From positions 5,538,501-5,602,500 of the forward strand of contig NZ_VIWT01000001.1 in NCBI RefSeq assembly GCF_007829815.1: 64,000 nucleotides of DNA, given 5' to 3'. Numbering within the stretch: the first letter of the stretch is position 1; each line of letters begins with the position of its first letter. The DNA comes from Kitasatospora viridis. Its GTDB lineage: Bacteria; Actinomycetota; Actinomycetes; Streptomycetales; Streptomycetaceae. Shown here in pieces: positions 1 through 7,596 of this stretch. Below the pieces are notes generated by a model, which ran no database searches, was not told the DNA's origin, and saw only the letters and a list, made by a program, of their open reading frames with translations. The position numbers and the translations under genes are program-made.

Positions 1-136
1 GCGCCCTGCCGTCCGGGCGGGCCACCATCCAGCGCCGGTCGCCGCGCAGGCCCCAGGGCTCCACGACGGCCTCGCGCGGGCTCAGGCGGTACATCGACTT
101 GACGGGATATCGGTGCAGTGCGTCGAGCAGCGGCAT
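1..136 (-). CDS. MOSC N-terminal domain protein (partial)
   Basis: Only the first 45 residues, from an ATG at 136, lie in the window; the rest runs off the left edge. The visible start contains Y-P-V-K-S-M near residues 10-15 and L-R-G-D-R-R-W-M-V near 30-38, which are the signatures of the beta-barrel domain that sits in front of MOSC domains. Family knowledge: these proteins relate to the C-terminus of molybdenum-cofactor sulfurase and include mARC/YcbX-type reductases. The catalytic MOSC core is not visible, so the enzyme class is inferred. Confidence 0.8.
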   Translation of the reverse strand, partial: MPLLDALHRYPVKSMYRLSPREAVVEPWGLRGDRRWMVARPDGRA

Positions 137-196
137 GCCACCATCCTGCCAGGGCGGGCGCCCTGAACCCCCGTCGGGTTCGCGCCCGGATGTGCG

Positions 197-236
197 CGGA
201 CCGCCCGGTGGCCCTTTCGGCACACCGGGCGGTCCG
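197..236. terminator. Hairpin between the MOSC gene and the Gln/Pro-rich gene
   Basis: Left arm CGGACCGCCCGGTG (197-210) pairs perfectly with CACCGGGCGGTCCG (223-236) around a 12-base loop. It lies just past the stop at 281 of the minus-strand gene to its right, so it fits a terminator for that gene. There is no long U-tract, as is usual in streptomycetes. Confidence 0.7.
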
Positions 237-280
237 TGGATGACCGTCCCCCTCGGTCGGCTGACCGTTGCCCGATCCGG

Positions 281-889
281 TCAGTAGACCTGCCCCGGGT
301 AGGGCTGCTGCTGCGGTGGGTAGGGCTGCTGCTGCGGCGCGGCCGGCTGGCCGAACTGCGACTGCCCGAACTGCGGCTGGCCGAACTGGCTCTGCCCGAA
401 CTGCTGCTGCGGGGCGGGCTGTTGCGGCGGGGCCGGCTGGAAGAACTGCTGCGGCGGCATCGGCCGCACCGGGGCCATCGGCGGCTGGGCGCCGGGGGCG
501 GCCGGGCGGAACTGGGCCGTCTGCTGGTCCCAGCCCTGCGGGGCGGCCGGCTGCGGGTAGCCGGGCGGCACCGGGCCGGCGGGAACCCGCGGGCCGGGCA
601 CGAAGCCCTGCTGCGGGTAGCCGACGGCCGGCTGGGGGGTCGGGTACCCGCCGCCGCCAGTGCCGGGACCGAGCGCCAGGCGGGCCGGCGGCAGGGCCGG
701 CAGCAGGCTGGTCGACTCCATGGCCGAGGCGTAGGGGGACGACGGGGCCGGCGGCAGCGCGGCCGGCACGTTGATCGGCGCGATCTGGGGGACTCCGCGC
801 TCTGCGACCAGCTTGTCGTAGATGGGCGTGCCCGACGAGAAAGACGGAGGGTAGTAGCCGACTCCGTCGTAGGAGCGGGGCGAGGTCAT
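281..889 (-). CDS. Gln/Pro-rich low-complexity protein (DUF6643-like)
   Basis: A 202-residue protein. The ATG at 889 is chosen because the protein then begins M-T-S-P-R-S-Y-D-G-V-G-Y-Y, which I recall as the start of the streptomycete DUF6643 family; this is memory, not a search. A conserved-looking N-terminal part (P-I-Y-D-K-L-V-A-E-R-G near residues 22-32) is followed by a long disordered tail rich in Pro, Gln, Gly and Tyr, with back-to-back Q-F-G-Q-S/Q-F-G-Q-P units near the C-terminus. No membrane segment, signal peptide or enzyme motif is visible. Function unknown; the tail looks suited to multivalent protein contacts. Confidence 0.75.
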   Translation of the reverse strand: MTSPRSYDGVGYYPPSFSSGTPIYDKLVAERGVPQIAPINVPAALPPAPSSPYASAMESTSLLPALPPARLALGPGTGGGGYPTPQPAVGYPQQGFVPGPRVPAGPVPPGYPQPAAPQGWDQQTAQFRPAAPGAQPPMAPVRPMPPQQFFQPAPPQQPAPQQQFGQSQFGQPQFGQSQFGQPAAPQQQPYPPQQQPYPGQVY

Positions 890-1056
890 GGGGCATACCG
901 TAAGCCCAGAATGCGCCCCTGAGGAGACTGGGAGGGGTGGTAGTTCGAGATGTTTACGCACTCTTCGCCAGCACAAACCTCGCCAATGCCGGTAGATCGG
1001 ACATATCTTCGGCTGTTTCCGGACATTCTGCGAAGTTGCTGGAGTTTGCTGGGAGT

Positions 1057-1083
1057 GTGCGCCCTCCTAGTAGGGGGGCGCAC
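1057..1083. terminator. Hairpin downstream of mscL
   Basis: GTGCGCCC (1057-1064) pairs with GGGCGCAC (1076-1083). It lies 16 bases past the mscL stop on the minus strand, in the 209-base gap that also must hold the promoter of the Gln/Pro-rich gene. I see no other convincing element in that gap. Confidence 0.6.
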
Positions 1084-1098
1084 AACCCGCGCACCGTC

Positions 1099-1542
1099 TC
1101 AGCTGTGCTGGACCGCCTGGGCGGGGAAGCCGGGCAGGCCGGCCACCTCGGAGGTGCAGAACGAGCAGCGCACCGCCGCGGCCGGGATCCGGCTCAGGCA
1201 CTGCGGGCAGTCCACCTTGGCCGGCTCGGCCGTCTGCGGCTTCTCGAACCGGTCCTGAAGCCGGGTCACCGGGACCACCACGGCGAAGTAGATCACCGCC
1301 GCGACCAGCACGAAGCTGATCACCGCGTTGAGGAAGCCGCCGTACGGGAAGGTGGTCCCGGCCACCGTGAAGGTCTCCTTGGAGAAGTCGCCGACGGCGC
1401 CCGCGGCGACGCCGATCAGCGGCGTCAGGAACGCCGAGACGAACCCGGTGACGACGGCGGTGAAGGCCGCCCCGATCACGATGCCGACCGCGAGGTCGAC
1501 CACGTTTCCGCGCAGCAGGAAGCTGCGGAAGCCCTTCAGCAC
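1099..1542 (-). CDS. mscL: Large-conductance mechanosensitive channel MscL
   Basis: A 147-residue protein starting at a GTG (1540-1542) with GGAG 8 bases upstream. The first residues V-L-K-G-F-R-S-F-L-L-R-G-N-V-V-D-L-A-V are the conserved MscL N-terminal amphipathic helix and the start of TM1 (about 15-45); TM2 covers about 70-97. The channel is a homopentamer that releases solutes when turgor stretches the membrane. The cytoplasmic tail carries C112-P-Q-C115 and C126-S-F-C129, a CxxC-x10-CxxC pattern that looks like a zinc ribbon and is absent from the classical E. coli protein. Transcribed alone, with its own hairpin. Confidence 0.93.
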   Translation of the reverse strand: MLKGFRSFLLRGNVVDLAVGIVIGAAFTAVVTGFVSAFLTPLIGVAAGAVGDFSKETFTVAGTTFPYGGFLNAVISFVLVAAVIYFAVVVPVTRLQDRFEKPQTAEPAKVDCPQCLSRIPAAAVRCSFCTSEVAGLPGFPAQAVQHS

Positions 1543-1814
1543 GACTCTGACTCCAGGGGTGTGTACGGGGCGCGGGCCGCCCGCTCTGCTGCGCCATCCT
1601 GGCCAGCCGCGACCCGCCCGGTCCACCTGGCGTCACCCGTGCTGATGGTGCGCCGTACCGAAGTTGACGGACCGTCGGATGCTTCGGACACGCACGCGCC
1701 GCAGCCCCCAGGAGCCGGACGGCCGCACCCTGCCGGGCGGATCGGCTGAGCCGATCGGGGGAATGACGGGATGTCGGGTGGAGCGCCCGGTGGACCGGCT
1801 GGCACGGTGCCGGT

Positions 1815-2462
1815 ATGACTACCGCAGCTCGCGCCGCCGCCCTCCTGCTCGCCCTCACCGGCGGCCTGGTCGCCACCCCGGCCCAGGCCGACGGCGCCTC
1901 CTACGTCCCGCTCGCCCACCCGCAGGCCGTGCACCAGCAGGGCACCCGGGAGGTGGTCGAGTTCTTCTGGTACGGCTGCCGCCACTCCCAGCTGCTGGAG
2001 CAGCCGTTGGAGGACTGGATGGCCCGCCAGCCCAAGGACGTGGTGCTGCGCCGGATCCCGGCGGTCTGGCCGGGCACCTCGGACCAGACGTCGGAGCGCG
2101 GGCACGCCCGGCTCTTCTATGCGCTGGACAAGCTCGGCGAGGTGGACCGGCTGCAGCGGGCCGTCTTCGAGGCCGTGCGCGACCAGGGCCTGGACCTGAC
2201 CACCGAGTCCGGCGCCGACCAGTGGGTCGAGGGCCAGGGCGTGGACGGCGCCAAGTTCCGGGCGGCGTACGAGTCGCCGCAGGTCCAGCAGGAGGTCGAC
2301 CGGGCGCCGCAGGAGATGACCCGCTACGAGGTCAACGAGCTGCCCACCGCCGTGGTGCAGGGCAGTTGGAAGGCCACGCCCACCACGGCCGGCGGGGCGG
2401 AGCGGATCCCGGGCGTGCTGGACCAGCTGATGGCCAAGGCGCAGGGGCTACCGTCTAAGTGA
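1815..2462 (+). CDS. Secreted DsbA-like thioredoxin-fold protein with monothiol CRHS site
   Basis: A 215-residue protein with a signal peptide (basic N-terminus, hydrophobic 7-20, A-Q-A at 23-25). The stretch V-V-E-F-F-W-Y-G-C-R-H-S at 47-58 aligns with the DsbA/DsbL active site, normally F-F-x-Y-G-C-P-H-C. The second cysteine is Ser58, so only Cys55 remains. The cis-proline segment N-E-L-P177-T-A-V-V is intact, as is the long helical insert between. A classical disulfide exchange needs both cysteines, so an isomerase, glutathionyl-like or binding role is more likely; this is inference. It stands alone, promoter region 1543-1814, with no DsbB neighbour. Confidence 0.8.
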   Translation: MTTAARAAALLLALTGGLVATPAQADGASYVPLAHPQAVHQQGTREVVEFFWYGCRHSQLLEQPLEDWMARQPKDVVLRRIPAVWPGTSDQTSERGHARLFYALDKLGEVDRLQRAVFEAVRDQGLDLTTESGADQWVEGQGVDGAKFRAAYESPQVQQEVDRAPQEMTRYEVNELPTAVVQGSWKATPTTAGGAERIPGVLDQLMAKAQGLPSK

Positions 2463-2477
2463 GTTTAGGTGGTTAGA

Positions 2478-2503
2478 TTCGAGTCGTCAGTTCCGGACTC
2501 GAA
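2478..2503. repeat. Inverted repeat between the DsbA-like and hydrolase genes
   Basis: TTCGAGTC (2478-2485) is mirrored by GACTCGAA (2496-2503). It sits after the stop of the upstream gene and directly before the ribosome-binding site of the hydrolase at 2521. It could be a weak terminator or an operator. Confidence 0.4.
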
Positions 2504-2520
2504 CCAAGGGGGTCGGCCAC

Positions 2521-3396
2521 ATGGCCGAGCTGCGGATACCGCACGTCCAGCACCGCTTCGCCGAGGTCGGCGGCCTGCGGATCTTCTACCGCGAGGCCGG
2601 CGACCCGGCCGCGCCCACCCTGCTCCTGCTGCACGGCTTCCCGGCCTCCTCGCACCAGTACGCGCGGCTGATCGACGCCCTCGGCGCCGACTACCACCTG
2701 GTCGCCCCCGACTACCCCGGCTTCGGGCAGAGCGCCTGCCCGAGCCCGGCGGAGTTCCGGTACGACTTCGACTCCCTGGCCGAGGTGGTCGAGGGCTTCT
2801 GCAAGGCGATCGGCCTGGACCGGTTCGCGCTCTACGCCTTCGACTTCGGCGCCCCGGTGGGCCTGCGGCTGGCCGTCCGGCACCCCGAGTGGATCACCGG
2901 GCTGGTGGTGCAGAACGGCAACGCCTACCTGGAGGGCCTGTCGCCGATGGCCCGGGAGATGACCGCCCAGCGGCCCGGCGTCCCCGGAGCGGCGGAGGCG
3001 GTGCACGCCATCCTCACCGCGGAGGTGACCCGGGGTCAGTACCTCGGCGGCACCGGACGGCCGGAACTGGTCGCCCCCGAGGGGTGGACCCTGGACCAGC
3101 ACTACCTGGACCTGCCGGGACGCAAGGAGATCCAGGTCGAGCTGGCCCTGGACTACCACCGCAACCTTGAGCGCTACCCCGAGTGGCAGCAGTGGCTGCG
3201 TGAGCACCGGCCGCCGGCGCTGATCCTCTGGGGCCGCAACGACGCGTTCTTCCCCGAGCCCGGCGCCCACGCCTACCTGCGCGACCTGCCGGACGCCGAG
3301 CTGCACCTGTTCGACACCGGGCACTTCGCGCTGGAGGAGAAGCTGCCGGAGATCGCCCCGCTGGTCGCCGACTTCCTGGACCGACTGCCGGACTGA
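2521..3396 (+). CDS. Alpha/beta hydrolase, epoxide-hydrolase/dehalogenase type
   Basis: A 291-residue protein with an ATG preceded by GGGGG. The oxyanion motif H-G-F-P is at 38-41. The nucleophile elbow reads A-F-D108-F-G-A-P, with Asp in place of Ser; this is the hallmark of epoxide hydrolases and haloalkane dehalogenases, which form an ester with the substrate. The acid is Asp241 in W-G-R-N-D and the base His268 in D-T-G-H-F. The lid region is about 140-215. All triad residues are present, so it should be active; the substrate cannot be read. It converges with the glycosyltransferase, both stops falling in one palindrome at 3393-3407. Confidence 0.88.
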   Translation: MAELRIPHVQHRFAEVGGLRIFYREAGDPAAPTLLLLHGFPASSHQYARLIDALGADYHLVAPDYPGFGQSACPSPAEFRYDFDSLAEVVEGFCKAIGLDRFALYAFDFGAPVGLRLAVRHPEWITGLVVQNGNAYLEGLSPMAREMTAQRPGVPGAAEAVHAILTAEVTRGQYLGGTGRPELVAPEGWTLDQHYLDLPGRKEIQVELALDYHRNLERYPEWQQWLREHRPPALILWGRNDAFFPEPGAHAYLRDLPDAELHLFDTGHFALEEKLPEIAPLVADFLDRLPD

Positions 3397-3403
3397 CGGC
3401 GGG

Positions 3404-4555
3404 TCAGTAGGTGCGCCCCTTCCAGGCGGCGCCCCGGCCCCGGTAGTGCTGCACCGCCGAGTCCACCGTCATCAGCAGGTAGAGCAGTGCGGTGAACGGC
3501 AGCAGCAGCGCGGCCGGGGCCGGCCGGCCGTAGTAGCGCACCATCGGCAGGAAGCTGCCCGCCATCAGCAGCCAGGCCGCGGCCCCGGCGGCCGCCACCG
3601 GCCAGGACCCGGTGACCGCGCCCGCCAGCACGGCGAGCGGCGGCACCAGGTAGACCAGCGCCAGGCCGAGCACCGTGCCGAGCAGCAGCGCCGGGGAGTG
3701 CTTCAACTGGGCGTAGGCGCTGCGCGAGACCATCCGCCACAGCGGCCCGAGCCCGACGTACGGGCGCACGCTCAGCACCGCCAGCTCCGGATCCGGATCT
3801 GCCAGGCCGAGCCAGGTCCGCCCGCCACCGCGCTTGACCGCGCGGGCCAGTGACACGTCGTCGATCACCGCGCCGCGGATCGCCGCCACCCCGCCGGCCC
3901 GCTCCAGCGCGGTGCGCCGGACCAGCGAGCAGCCGCCGGCCGCCGCGGCGGTGCGCGAGCCGGGGCGGTTGCTCCAGCGGAACGGGTAGAGCTGGGCGAA
4001 GAAGTAGACGAAGGCCGGCACGATCAGCCGTTCCCAGCCGGTCTCGGTGCGCAGCCGGGCCATCTGGGAGACCAGGTCCAGCCGGTGCCGCTCGGCGCCG
4101 GCGACCAGCGCCGCCAGGGTGCCCGGGCCGTGCGCGATGTCGGCGTCGGTGAGTAGCAGCAGCTCGGCCTCGCCGGCCAGCTCCACGCCGTGCCGCACCG
4201 CCCACAGCTTGCCGGTCCAACCGGCCGGCAGCGGGGGCGGGGTGGCCACGGTGAGCGGCAGGCCGCCGGCCGCCGCCAGGGCGCGGGCCACCCCGGCCGT
4301 GCCGTCCGAGCTGTGGTCGTCCACCAGGATCACCCGGGCCCGCCCCGGGTACTTCTGCGCCAGCAGGCCCGGCAGGCTCAGCGGCAGCACCTCGGCCTCG
4401 TCCCGCGCCGGGACCACCACCGCCACGTCCGGCCACCTGCGCGGATCGGGGCCGGGCGGCGGGAGGCGCTGGTCGGTGCGCCAGAAGAAGCCCTGGCCGA
4501 CGACCAGCCAGACCCAGGAGAGCAATGAGGCGGCGGTGATCCAGAACAGCGTCAC
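3404..4555 (-). CDS. Membrane-anchored family 2 glycosyltransferase (HpnB-like)
   Basis: 383 residues from the GTG at 4555; a TTG at 4618 is possible but would leave only 5 bases to the divergent gene, and relatives begin with the hydrophobic stretch L-F-W-I-T-A-A-S. One N-terminal TM segment precedes the GT-A domain, with V-V-V-P-A-R-D-E near 46, V-D-D-H-S-S-D-G-T near 77 and T-D-A-D near 135. Three or four TM segments form the C-terminus. The W-A-V-R-H-G-V segment resembles HpnB, a glycosyltransferase linked to hopanoid clusters, but no hopanoid gene is nearby. It likely transfers sugar to a lipid or surface acceptor on the cytoplasmic membrane face. Confidence 0.82.
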   Translation of the reverse strand: MTLFWITAASLLSWVWLVVGQGFFWRTDQRLPPPGPDPRRWPDVAVVVPARDEAEVLPLSLPGLLAQKYPGRARVILVDDHSSDGTAGVARALAAAGGLPLTVATPPPLPAGWTGKLWAVRHGVELAGEAELLLLTDADIAHGPGTLAALVAGAERHRLDLVSQMARLRTETGWERLIVPAFVYFFAQLYPFRWSNRPGSRTAAAAGGCSLVRRTALERAGGVAAIRGAVIDDVSLARAVKRGGGRTWLGLADPDPELAVLSVRPYVGLGPLWRMVSRSAYAQLKHSPALLLGTVLGLALVYLVPPLAVLAGAVTGSWPVAAAGAAAWLLMAGSFLPMVRYYGRPAPAALLLPFTALLYLLMTVDSAVQHYRGRGAAWKGRTY

Positions 4556-4623
4556 CCCGGCAGTCTGCCGCAGCGGCGCGCGCCGGGCGGGGAGCACGGC
4601 CGGATCGGTTAGGGTCAATCACT

Positions 4624-5406
4624 GTGAAGATCGCACTGCTGGACTCCGGGATCGGGCTGCTCCCCGCGGCCGCGGCGCTGCGCGAGCTGCGGCCCGACGC
4701 TGATCTGGTGATCACCAACGACCCGGACGGCATGCCCTGGGGCCTGCGCACACCGGCCGATCTGACCGAGCACGCGCTGGCGTGCGCCCGCGCCGCCGCC
4801 GCCCACCGCCCCGACGCCCTGGTGGTCGCCTGCAACACCGCCTCGGTGCACGCCCTGGAGGCCCTGCGCGCCGAACTGGAGCCGCGGATCCCGGTGATCG
4901 GCACGGTGCCGGCGATCAAGCCCGCCGCCGCCGGCGGCGGCCGGGTCGCGATCTGGGCCACCCCCGCCACCACCGGCAGCCCCTACCAGCGCGGCCTGAT
5001 CGCCGAGTTCGGCGGCACCGCCGAGGTCACCGAGGTGCCCTGCCCCGGCCTGGCCGACGCCGTGGAGTTCGCCGACCAGGAGGCGATGGAGCGGGCGATC
5101 GCCGCTGCCGCCGCGCTGACCCCGGCGGGGACCACGGCCCTGGTGCTGGGCTGCACCCACTACGAACTGGTGGCGGACCGGATCCGGACCGCGCTCGGCC
5201 CGACCGCGGCGCCCGACCTGGTGCAGTACGGCTCGGCCGCCGCGGTGGCGGCCCAGGCGCTGCGCCGGCTGCCGGCCGAGGTGCTGGCCCGCACCGGCTC
5301 GGGCACCCTGACGGTGCTGCAGAGCGGCCGCCCGGGCACGCTGCCCGCCCCGGCGAGCGCCTACGCCGAGGGGCGCGGGCTGCTCGCGGTGGGCGTCACC
5401 GGCTGA
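4624..5406 (+). CDS. Glutamate/aspartate racemase family protein
   Basis: 260 residues from GTG 4624. D-S-G-I-G at 7-11, C-N-T-A-S near 75 and G-C-T-H-Y near 177 match the paired-cysteine racemase fold of MurI, which makes D-glutamate for peptidoglycan. The substrate loop differs from standard MurI: the usual D-S-G-V-G-G reads D-S-G-I-G-L-L, and the usual P-Y-G is M-P-W-G. The gene sits divergently from a glycosyltransferase rather than in the usual murI context, so it may be a second racemase of different substrate preference. Both catalytic cysteines are kept. Confidence 0.8.
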   Translation: MKIALLDSGIGLLPAAAALRELRPDADLVITNDPDGMPWGLRTPADLTEHALACARAAAAHRPDALVVACNTASVHALEALRAELEPRIPVIGTVPAIKPAAAGGGRVAIWATPATTGSPYQRGLIAEFGGTAEVTEVPCPGLADAVEFADQEAMERAIAAAAALTPAGTTALVLGCTHYELVADRIRTALGPTAAPDLVQYGSAAAVAAQALRRLPAEVLARTGSGTLTVLQSGRPGTLPAPASAYAEGRGLLAVGVTG

Positions 5407-5417
5407 CCGGCCGTCAG
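5403..5417. repeat. Copy of dispersed palindrome CTGAYNNNNCGTYAG
   Basis: CTGACCGGCCGTCAG overlaps the stop codon of the racemase-like gene and lies just before the convergent stop of the NodB-fold gene. It is one of several matches to the same 15-base motif in this window. Confidence 0.6.
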
Positions 5418-5428
5418 GCGCGCGCCCG

Positions 5429-6424
5429 TCAGAGGCCGCGCCACCGGGTGACGGCCGGGTGCAGACCGGAGAGCACCGCCTCGAAGTGGTCCCGGGGGCA
5501 GCTGGAGTCCACCGACACCCGGCTGACCCGCAGCGCCTCGCGGGGCAGCCGGCGGCTCAGCCGGTGGTCCGTCAGGAACGCGGAGCGGTAGCCGAGGTCG
5601 GCCAGCACCCGGGCGGCCCGCGGGTCGTCGCAGCCGCCGGGGTAGGCGAAGGCGGTGGGCGGCGCGCCCAGCCAGCCGCCCAGCGCCTGGTGCGCGGCGC
5701 GCAGCTCGGTGCGCACCGTCTCGTCGTCGCAGCGGCGCAGCTCGGGGCCGCCCAGGCTCTGGCTGCCGATCGCCACCCGGCCGGCCGCCAGCCGGCGCAG
5801 CTCCGGCGGGGTGAGCCGGCTGCGGCCGGGCGCCTGGACGGTGGCGCTGACCCGCAGCTCGTGCATGCTGCGCCGGCGGTCCGGGTCGGGCAGCGCGAGC
5901 AGCTGCCCCAGCCGGTCGGGCCGGGCGGACGGGCCGAGCGCCCGGGCGTAGCCGCCGTGGGCCAGCAGGAAGGCCGCCTCGTCCCGCCAGGACGGCCGGT
6001 CGGTGCCGACCAGCTCGGTCACCACGAAGGCGACCGCGGGCAGCCCACGGGCCGTCAGGGCCGGCAGCGCGTGCTCCAGCACGCTCCGGTCGGCGTCGTC
6101 GAAGGTGATCAGCACGCTGCGCGGCGGCAGCGGCCGGCCGGCCGCCACGGCCTGCTCCAGGGCGGGCAGCGAGACCGGGACCGCCACCTGGCAGAGCCGG
6201 TCCAGCTGGGCGCCGAAGGACCGCCGGTCGGTCACCCGGCGGTAGGCCAGCACGGCCAGCCGGCGGGCGGCGTGGGCCCGGAAGAGCGAGTGCGCGGGGG
6301 AGTGCCGCAGCCAGTGCACCAGCCGGTCGGCGGCCGGCAGGGGTGCGGGGGTCAGCGGCACGAGCGCCCCGCCGGGGCGGGCGGAAATCATGAGGTTCGG
6401 CGTGGTGGTGTCCGATCGCGGCAC
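5429..6424 (-). CDS. Polysaccharide-deacetylase-fold (NodB) protein lacking metal histidines
   Basis: 331 residues from a GTG at 6424 with GGGAG 5 bases upstream. The NodB motif 1 T-F-D-D is at 107-110 and motif 3 F-A-Y-P-G-G at 259-264. Motif 2 should read H-(S/T)-x-x-x-H and bind the metal with motif 1; here the aligned segment is G-S-Q222-S-L-G-G226-P-E-L, so both histidines are lost. No signal peptide or clear TM anchor is present. Deacetylation as in the family is therefore unlikely; a carbohydrate-binding or regulatory role is possible. It follows a glycosyltransferase and racemase, so an envelope link is plausible. Confidence 0.8.
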   Translation of the reverse strand: MPRSDTTTPNLMISARPGGALVPLTPAPLPAADRLVHWLRHSPAHSLFRAHAARRLAVLAYRRVTDRRSFGAQLDRLCQVAVPVSLPALEQAVAAGRPLPPRSVLITFDDADRSVLEHALPALTARGLPAVAFVVTELVGTDRPSWRDEAAFLLAHGGYARALGPSARPDRLGQLLALPDPDRRRSMHELRVSATVQAPGRSRLTPPELRRLAAGRVAIGSQSLGGPELRRCDDETVRTELRAAHQALGGWLGAPPTAFAYPGGCDDPRAARVLADLGYRSAFLTDHRLSRRLPREALRVSRVSVDSSCPRDHFEAVLSGLHPAVTRWRGL

Positions 6425-6563
6425 GGTGCTCCCTGCTCCCCAGGCGAGGCCGGGCTGCCCCGGCGTGAGATCCCTCGACGCAGTGCAGACCTCTGCGCCG
6501 CACGGATGGTTGTACGCGATACGGAGGACATTTCTGACCCCGCGTCAGGCCGCGCGGCCTTGG

Positions 6564-7079
6564 TCAGACCTTTCGCTGCCGGTAGGCCTCCTCGGCCGCC
6601 TCCACCACCGCGGCCAGGTCGCCGCCGGCCGAGGCGGTGGCCACCGCCGCCACCGCTCCCTCCACGAACGGTGCGTCGGCGAACCGCACCGGGAACGGCA
6701 GCCCGTGCTCGTCCGCCTTGGCCAGCAGGGCCAGCACCATGTGCACCGGGGCGGGCAGGTCGGCGAGCACCGCGACCCCGTGGCCCTGGTCCACCCGGCG
6801 GGCCGCGGCGGCGATCAGCAGCGCGCTGCCCAGCATCGCCTCGCCGGGGTGCCCGCCGGTGGCCGCGACGGCTGACGGGTCGTCGGTCTGGGCCATCGCC
6901 CGGGCCAGGTCGGCCGTCTCCTGGGCCAGTTCGCGGCTGTGCGAGACCAGCAGCACCCCGACCCGCCCGAGGACGGCCGAGCGCACCGGCGCCTGGCTCG
7001 GGACCCGGGCGGCGGAGGGCGCCTCCCCGATCGGGATGACGTCCGCATCCGGCCCGCCGCGCGGGGTGATCTGCGCCAT
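6564..7079 (-). CDS. dhaM: DhaM-type EIIA-Man phosphotransfer protein (orphan)
   Basis: 171 residues; ATG at 7079 with CGGAG 8 bases upstream. After a 38-residue polar extension comes G-V-L-L-V-S-H47-S-R-E-L-A, the phosphorylated-histidine motif of the EIIA-mannose fold in DhaM. In the family DhaM takes phosphate from HPr and passes it to DhaL-ADP, which with DhaK phosphorylates dihydroxyacetone. No dhaK or dhaL adjoins it. The segment usually rich in G-S-A after A-D-L reads A-D-L-P-A-P-V. ptsI and crr lie 55 kb to the right. It may serve a distant Dha kinase or act as a sensor. Confidence 0.8.
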   Translation of the reverse strand: MAQITPRGGPDADVIPIGEAPSAARVPSQAPVRSAVLGRVGVLLVSHSRELAQETADLARAMAQTDDPSAVAATGGHPGEAMLGSALLIAAAARRVDQGHGVAVLADLPAPVHMVLALLAKADEHGLPFPVRFADAPFVEGAVAAVATASAGGDLAAVVEAAEEAYRQRKV

Positions 7080-7242
7080 CGGCTGCTCCGTTCGCTCGCC
7101 CGCTGCCCTGCCCGACCACTATCCCGAACCACGGGCGCCCGGCCCCGCCCCCGCGCCGGGAGGAGGGGCGAAACCGCACGCCAGGCCCGGGGCGGCGGAT
7201 AGGCTGGCCGCTCTGACGGTCGTTCGGGAGGAGCGGTACCCA

Positions 7243-7512
7243 GTGGCAACCGAAACGGGCACGAGCAGCACGGCCGGGGGCGTCGAGGCGGTGCCGGCCC
7301 AGCGCAAGCCCCAGCTGGACACGTCCAAGGCCGAGTGGCTCTCCGCGAAGCAGGGCGACGGCTCGCCGGGCGACGTGCAGATCGCCTTCGTCGAGGGCTA
7401 CACCGTGATGCGGGACGGGCGGTTCCCGGACGGGCCGGTGCTGGTCTTCACGCCCGAGGAGTGGCGGGCCTTCGTGCTCGGGGCGCAGGACGGGGAGTTC
7501 GACCTCACCTGA
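7243..7512 (+). CDS. DUF397 domain protein
   Basis: 89 residues from GTG 7243, with a strong GGGAGGAG 10 bases upstream. The domain pattern is clear: E-W-L-S-A-K-Q near 29, V-Q-I-A-F-V-E-G, V-M-R-D-G, P-V-L-V-F-T-P-E-E-W-R-A-F-V and G-E-F-D-L at the end. DUF397 proteins are usually encoded next to an XRE/DUF5753 regulator (WhiJ type) and may modulate it. Here no regulator is adjacent, so it is an orphan. A complete pair occurs at 31568-32643. Confidence 0.88.
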   Translation: MATETGTSSTAGGVEAVPAQRKPQLDTSKAEWLSAKQGDGSPGDVQIAFVEGYTVMRDGRFPDGPVLVFTPEEWRAFVLGAQDGEFDLT

Positions 7513-7540
7513 GCCGGACCCGGGCCGGGCCGCCGGGAAG

Positions 7541-7590
7541 GAACCGGGAAGGGCCGGGAAGAACCGGCGAGGACCGGCGAGAACCGCGAA
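7541..7590 (+). repeat. Five degenerate 10-base tandem units
   Basis: The sequence steps in exact 10-base register: gaaccgggaa, gggccgggaa, gaaccggcga, ggaccggcga, gaaccgcgaa, with flanking partial units (cgccgggaag before, gaaatgg after). It lies between the DUF397 stop and the hairpin at 7597. Confidence 0.75.
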
Positions 7591-7596
7591 GAAATG

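Noticed and set aside
2478..2510. tRNA T-arm-like sequence (GGTTCGAGTCC on the minus strand)
   Set aside because: The flanking stem bases do not pair as a T-stem and no acceptor, D or anticodon arms are found.
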